A stretch of 64,000 nt of DNA, taken from NCBI GenBank assembly GCA_030424845.1, contig JAUHWC010000003.1, positions 124,001-188,000 on the forward strand. Direction: 5' to 3'. How positions within the stretch are numbered: the stretch's first letter is position 1; the number at the start of each line of letters is the position of its first letter. The stretch comes from Alphaproteobacteria bacterium. Lineage in GTDB: Bacteria > Pseudomonadota > Alphaproteobacteria > Sphingomonadales > Sphingomonadaceae. This document shows positions 60,777 through 64,000 of this stretch, in pieces. The notes under the pieces were generated by a model. It saw only the letters and a list, made by a program, of their open reading frames with translations, was not told the origin of the DNA and searched no databases. The translations under genes and the position numbers were made by a program.

Positions 60777-62120
60777 TCAGGCGCTGACCTTCTCCAGCAC
60801 TTCGCCGCGTAGCGAATTCGGACCTGCCTCCTCGAGGCTTGCCCGCACCATGTCCCCGATCGCGGCCTCCCCTTCGAAGAAGACCGATTGCAGCCACGGC
60901 GACTTGCCGAGCCATTGGCCAGGCTTCTTGCCCTTGCGTTCCACCAGCACGTCGCAGGTCTTGCCCACGCTCGCCTGGTTGAAAGCCAACTGGTCGCGGT
61001 TCAGATGCGCCTGCAGGCGCTGGAGCCGCTCGTCCATCACCGCCATCGGTACATGGCCATCCATGGTCGCGGCCGGCGTGCCCGGCCGGGCCGAATATTT
61101 GAAGCTGAAGGCCTGTGCGTAACCGACCGCATCCACCAGCGCGAGCGTTTCCTCGAACTCGGCTTCGGTCTCGCCGGGGAAGCCGACGATGAAATCGCCG
61201 GACAGCGCGATGTCGGGGCGCGCTTCGCGGAAGCGTTCGAGCAGCTTGAGGTAGCTTTCTGCCGTATGGCTTCGGTTCATGGCTTTCAGCACACGGTCGG
61301 AGCCGCTCTGTACCGGCAGGTGCAGGTAGGGCATCAGCTTGTCGACCTCGCCGTGCATGGCGATCATGCCCTCTGTCACGTCATTCGGGTGGCTTGTGGT
61401 GTAGCGGATGCGCTGCAGATCGGGCAGGGCGGCCATGGCGCGCACCAGCCCGTCAAAGCCCAGTTCGCGGCCCGTCACATCCTCGCCGGTCCAGGCGTTG
61501 ACGTTCTGTCCCAGTAGCGTGATCTCGCGCGCGCCGGCTTCAACAAGGCTGGCAGCTTCGCGCAGCAAATCGCTGAACGGTCGGGAAATTTCCGCCCCGC
61601 GGGTATAGGGAACCACGCAGTAGGTGCAGAACTTGTCACACCCTTCCTGGATCGTGAGGAAGGCGGTGGGGCCAACCTTGCGGCGCTTGGGCAGGGCAGC
61701 GAACTTGGCATCCTCCGGCATGTCCGTGTCGGTTGCGCGCTTGCCGCTGGCAGCCTGCGCGATCATTTCCGGCAATCGGTGATAGGCCTGCGGGCCGACG
61801 ACCATGGAGACAGCCGGCGCGCGCGCCATGATCTCCTCACCCTCGGCCTGGGCAACGCAGCCGGCAACCGCGATCATCGGTTTCCTGCCGGCTTCCTCGC
61901 CCGCCTTCACCAGCCGGCCGATGTCTGAATAGACCTTCTCCGCAGCCTTCTCGCGAATGTGGCAGGTGTTCAGAACCACAAGGTCCGCATCCTCGCCCTC
62001 GGGCGCAGGGGTGATGCCCTGTTCGGCCAGCAGTTCGGCCATCCGCTCGCCGTCATAGACGTTCATCTGGCAGCCGAAGCTCTTGACGCGATAGGTCCTG
62101 GGGGTGTCGCTCTTGTGCAT
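60777..62120 (-). CDS. miaB: tRNA-2-methylthio-N6-dimethylallyladenosine synthase
   Basis: Radical SAM methylthiotransferase for i6A37. The start at 62120 (MHKSDTPRTYRVKSFGCQM) gives 447 residues, the usual length. The N-terminal UPF0004 domain has Cys ligands in SFGCQMNVYD and NTCHIREKAAEKVYSD, the radical SAM motif is GCDKFCTYCVVPYTRGAE, and a C-terminal TRAM domain follows. It belongs to the fur-plsC-miaB-phoH run, now interrupted by a lipoprotein gene. Confidence 0.96.
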   Translation of the reverse strand: MHKSDTPRTYRVKSFGCQMNVYDGERMAELLAEQGITPAPEGEDADLVVLNTCHIREKAAEKVYSDIGRLVKAGEEAGRKPMIAVAGCVAQAEGEEIMARAPAVSMVVGPQAYHRLPEMIAQAASGKRATDTDMPEDAKFAALPKRRKVGPTAFLTIQEGCDKFCTYCVVPYTRGAEISRPFSDLLREAASLVEAGAREITLLGQNVNAWTGEDVTGRELGFDGLVRAMAALPDLQRIRYTTSHPNDVTEGMIAMHGEVDKLMPYLHLPVQSGSDRVLKAMNRSHTAESYLKLLERFREARPDIALSGDFIVGFPGETEAEFEETLALVDAVGYAQAFSFKYSARPGTPAATMDGHVPMAVMDERLQRLQAHLNRDQLAFNQASVGKTCDVLVERKGKKPGQWLGKSPWLQSVFFEGEAAIGDMVRASLEEAGPNSLRGEVLEKVSA

Positions 62121-62163
62121 GGGGCGCCCCCTTAAGGGAAAGCGGGGCCGATTTGAAGCGCCA

Positions 62164-62946
62164 TCACATGCGCAGCGCCCTTGCCACCTTTTCCTGCGCC
62201 GCTGCCGCCATGGTCTTGCGGTTGGCCAGCTCCTCTCCGCCAAGCGGATCAAGGAAGTGGATCGTCAGGTAGATCGGCCGCGTGCGGGCCATGATCTTGC
62301 GGAAATTGGCCATGCCCGGCTCATCGCCGAACCAGCTGACATCCGCAGCATCCTCATACTCGAGGGCGAAGGGCTGCACGGGAATGTCCCGCGGCAATCG
62401 CTCCACGGCAGAAAGCAGGCTGGAGCGGAACGGCAGCAGCGCCTTGCCGTCATTGGTGGTGGCTTCGGGAAAGATCGTCAGCCGCCGGTGGCCGAGCCTT
62501 TCGAGCACCTGTTCCACCTGCCCCGCGACGGTGCTGCGCTGGTCGCGGGTGATGAACAGCGTATCATTCTGCAGGCACAGCCAGGCCAGGAAGGGATGTT
62601 CCGACAGGCCGCTCTGCGCGACAAAGGCGGTGCGGCTGGCACCGGCCAGCACGAGGATATCCAGCCAGCTTACGTGGTTGCCGAGAAGCAGCGCATGGGG
62701 CAGCGGCTTGCCGCGGACATGCACGCGAACGCCGGAAATCCATGCCAGCGCGCCAAGGAAGGGCGGGGGGATGACATGCCGCTGGCCGACGAGGCTCAAC
62801 AACAGGTGGGGAATCACGATAAGGGCGAAGACCAGCAGCCAGCCCGCAACCCGCAAGGCCACGAGCAGCCAGCGCCAGCCGAGTTTTTCGGGCGCCTCAA
62901 TCGTCTCGGTCGATGCGGACGCCGTACAGCTCCATGCGATGGTCAA
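62164..62946 (-). CDS. plsC: 1-acyl-sn-glycerol-3-phosphate acyltransferase
   Basis: Membrane acyltransferase making phosphatidic acid. The active-site motif is LLLGNHVSWLDILVL (a His-x4-Asp form) and the substrate-binding motif is TIFPEATTNDG. One or two N-terminal helices follow the start region. The start is uncertain: no ATG lies between the fur stop and the first helix. A TTG at 62946 overlapping fur, or a GTG at 62862 after the predicted N terminus, are the candidates; an ATT at 62901 is also in frame. Coupling with fur is likely. Confidence 0.88.
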   Translation of the reverse strand: MTIAWSCTASASTETIEAPEKLGWRWLLVALRVAGWLLVFALIVIPHLLLSLVGQRHVIPPPFLGALAWISGVRVHVRGKPLPHALLLGNHVSWLDILVLAGASRTAFVAQSGLSEHPFLAWLCLQNDTLFITRDQRSTVAGQVEQVLERLGHRRLTIFPEATTNDGKALLPFRSSLLSAVERLPRDIPVQPFALEYEDAADVSWFGDEPGMANFRKIMARTRPIYLTIHFLDPLGGEELANRKTMAAAAQEKVARALRM

Positions 62947-63322
62947 CCAAACGGTAGCCCAGCTTTTCGGCAATGACCTTCTGCAGGGCTTCCAGTTCGG
63001 GATCGACGAATTCCACGACCTTTCCGGTTTCGACATCGATCAGGTGGTCATGATGCGCTTCGGGCGCAGCTTCATAGCGGGCGCGCCCATCGCCGAAATC
63101 ATGCCGGTCGAGGATCCCCGCCTCTTCGAACAGGCGCACGGTGCGATAGACCGTGGCGATCGAGATCTTGGGATCGACTGCTGAGGCGCGCTCATGCAGC
63201 GCCTCCACGTCCGGATGGTCGGAACTCTCGGAGAGTACCTTGGCTATCACGCGGCGTTGTTCTGTTATGCGCAGCCCACGCTCCGCGCACAGGGCCTCGA
63301 GGTCGATGGGTGCTTGCGACAC
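62897..63322 (-). CDS. fur: Fur-family metal-responsive regulator
   Basis: Fur-type repressor, 141 residues from the GTG at 63322, preceded by AGGA at about nine bases. A TTG at 63343 would add MVSRIST. The winged-helix is around residues 20-85 (ITEQRRVIAKVLSESSDHPD, then ISIATVYRTVRLFEEAGIL). The metal region reads APEAHHDHLIDVETGKVVEF. No CXXC zinc site is present, as in alphaproteobacterial Fur/Mur proteins, so iron or manganese sensing cannot be separated from this sequence. Overlaps plsC at its 3' end. Confidence 0.88.
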   Translation of the reverse strand: MSQAPIDLEALCAERGLRITEQRRVIAKVLSESSDHPDVEALHERASAVDPKISIATVYRTVRLFEEAGILDRHDFGDGRARYEAAPEAHHDHLIDVETGKVVEFVDPELEALQKVIAEKLGYRLVDHRMELYGVRIDRDD

Positions 63323-63351
63323 GGTGCTGATCCTGCTCACCAAATGAAAGA

Positions 63352-63380
63352 CGCCCCGCCACTATGAGAGGGGCGGGGCG
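63352..63380 (-). terminator. Hairpin terminator between mucR and fur
   Basis: A perfect 9-base-pair GC stem (63352-63360 with 63372-63380), with an 11-base loop. Read leftward it is followed by TCTTTCATTT, a moderate T-rich tail. It would end the mucR message before fur. The stem is symmetrical, so weak termination in the other direction is possible. Confidence 0.6.
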
Positions 63381-63414
63381 CATTTTCAACCGGAATAGGT
63401 CCGTATTGTCGCGC

Positions 63415-63852
63415 TTATGCCGACTTCTTGCGGCGCCCACGGCGCTGGCCGGGCTGGCGGCCCAGGCCAATCTTCTTTGCCAATTCACGGCGCTTTTCAG
63501 CGTAATCGGGCGCTACCATCGGGTAATCCGCTGGCAGGTTGAAGCGCGCGCGGTAATCGTCGATCGAAAGACCGTGATCTGTGGAAAGATGCCGCTTGAG
63601 CATCTTCATCTTCTTGCCGCACTCAAGGCAGACAATGTGCCCCGGCTTTACCGAGGATCGCACGGAAACGGCCGGTTCGGGCTGCGCTTCTGCGACAGAA
63701 CCAGTGCCAAGGCCGGCAAGCGCACCGTGAACGTTCTGGATCAGGGAGGGCAAGTCAGCGACTTCGACGTTATTATTGGCGACATGGGCTGTCACGATAT
63801 CCGCTGTTAGCGTGATCAGCATTTCCTTCATGTCGTTTTCGAGATTTTCCAT
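63415..63852 (-). CDS. mucR: MucR-family transcriptional regulator
   Basis: A 145-residue Ros/MucR zinc-finger regulator. The C-terminal zinc finger reads CLECGKKMKMLKRHLSTDH (Cys-x2-Cys-x9-His-x4-His), followed by the characteristic DYRARFNLPADYPMVAPDYA. The N terminus (ENLENDMKEMLITLTADI) is the oligomerisation region. MucR proteins repress exopolysaccharide and cell-cycle genes. Position just upstream of fur is conserved in several alphaproteobacteria. Upstream 148 bases to the window end hold no gene. Confidence 0.93.
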   Translation of the reverse strand: MENLENDMKEMLITLTADIVTAHVANNNVEVADLPSLIQNVHGALAGLGTGSVAEAQPEPAVSVRSSVKPGHIVCLECGKKMKMLKRHLSTDHGLSIDDYRARFNLPADYPMVAPDYAEKRRELAKKIGLGRQPGQRRGRRKKSA

Positions 63853-64000
63853 TTGTTCCTCTTATATCTCTATTTGCGACCGTAGAAATGGCACCTTCTG
63901 GTATTCCAGTAGGATGTCACGGCTGCCGTCTGCACCAAGAATTATCGAGGAACAAGGGGGATATTTCCTGATTCGTGGGAAAAATCCTGTGAAAATACTT

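Noticed and set aside
62901-63036. Longer plsC reading to 63036
   Set aside because: It would overlap most of the C-terminal part of fur in another frame, and its residues do not resemble the family.
1-64000. CRISPR arrays, tRNA or rRNA genes, insertion sequences and prophage
   Set aside because: No regularly spaced repeats, cloverleaf-type gene, transposase, integrase or phage structural gene was seen in any frame.

Overview
The window is about 64 kb of high-GC, gene-dense chromosome from an alphaproteobacterium. The family-level content points to Sphingomonadales, probably the Erythrobacteraceae: a ctaC-ctaD-ctaB-small protein-ctaG-ctaE-DUF983-surf1-thrC run, a MucR-fur-plsC-miaB-phoH run, an L21 protein with a Lys/Ala/Pro tail, a plant-type glutamate-cysteine ligase and DUF1489. 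This placement is inference from gene content; there is no rRNA in the window. No tRNA, rRNA, CRISPR array, insertion sequence or prophage gene was seen.

Layout. 1-1697: acpS (cut by the window edge), pdxJ and pyrE, leftward. 1784-10571: a rightward cytochrome c oxidase operon with its haem and copper assembly factors, running on into thrC and a methyltransferase. 10597-14424: DUF1499 protein, folB, a small Rossmann-like protein, moaA-moaD-moaE and a membrane protein, ended by a clear intrinsic terminator. 14516-17509: lipoprotein, rplU-rpmA, GNAT and TetR. 17531-20403: ygfZ-type protein, pyrC and rarD. 20404-20721: a gene-free stretch packed with stem-loops, probably a small RNA. 20722-28903: lipoprotein, astD, a hydrolase/glycosyltransferase pair, a YfgM-BamB pair, and a membrane methyltransferase gene split by an in-frame TAG. 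28914-33888: ubiA, a methyltransferase, rsmE, gshA and a VOC protein with a divergent soxR and a SoxR-type promoter. 33918-42595: secreted protein, smc, two dsbA-like genes, dciA-like, mutY and a class C beta-lactamase-like hydrolase. 42595-49825: nudC, frnE-like, DUF1489, a cyclase-family protein, mgtE, cyclophilin, a SnoaL-like protein and a LysR regulator. 49898-63852: corC, ybeY, a glycan/metabolic block (gabD, sulfotransferase-like, GT2, UDP-sugar dehydrogenase, nucleotidyltransferase, MmgE/PrpD), then phoH, a lipoprotein, miaB, plsC, fur and mucR.

How it fits together. Most genes are housekeeping: aerobic respiration, pyrimidine, molybdopterin, pyridoxal and folate synthesis, envelope assembly, disulfide formation and redox defence. 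The main departures from ordinary content are five. They are the TAG-split methyltransferase gene (27527-28903), the multi-hairpin region with an anti-Shine-Dalgarno loop (about 20475-20640), the SoxR promoter in front of the VOC gene, a pentanucleotide repeat starting at the ybeY stop codon, and the roughly 7.3-kb block that separates phoH from ybeY, genes usually adjacent. I did not find a clearly new multi-gene system; the best candidates are the hairpin RNA region and the sulfotransferase-like/GT2/dehydrogenase block.
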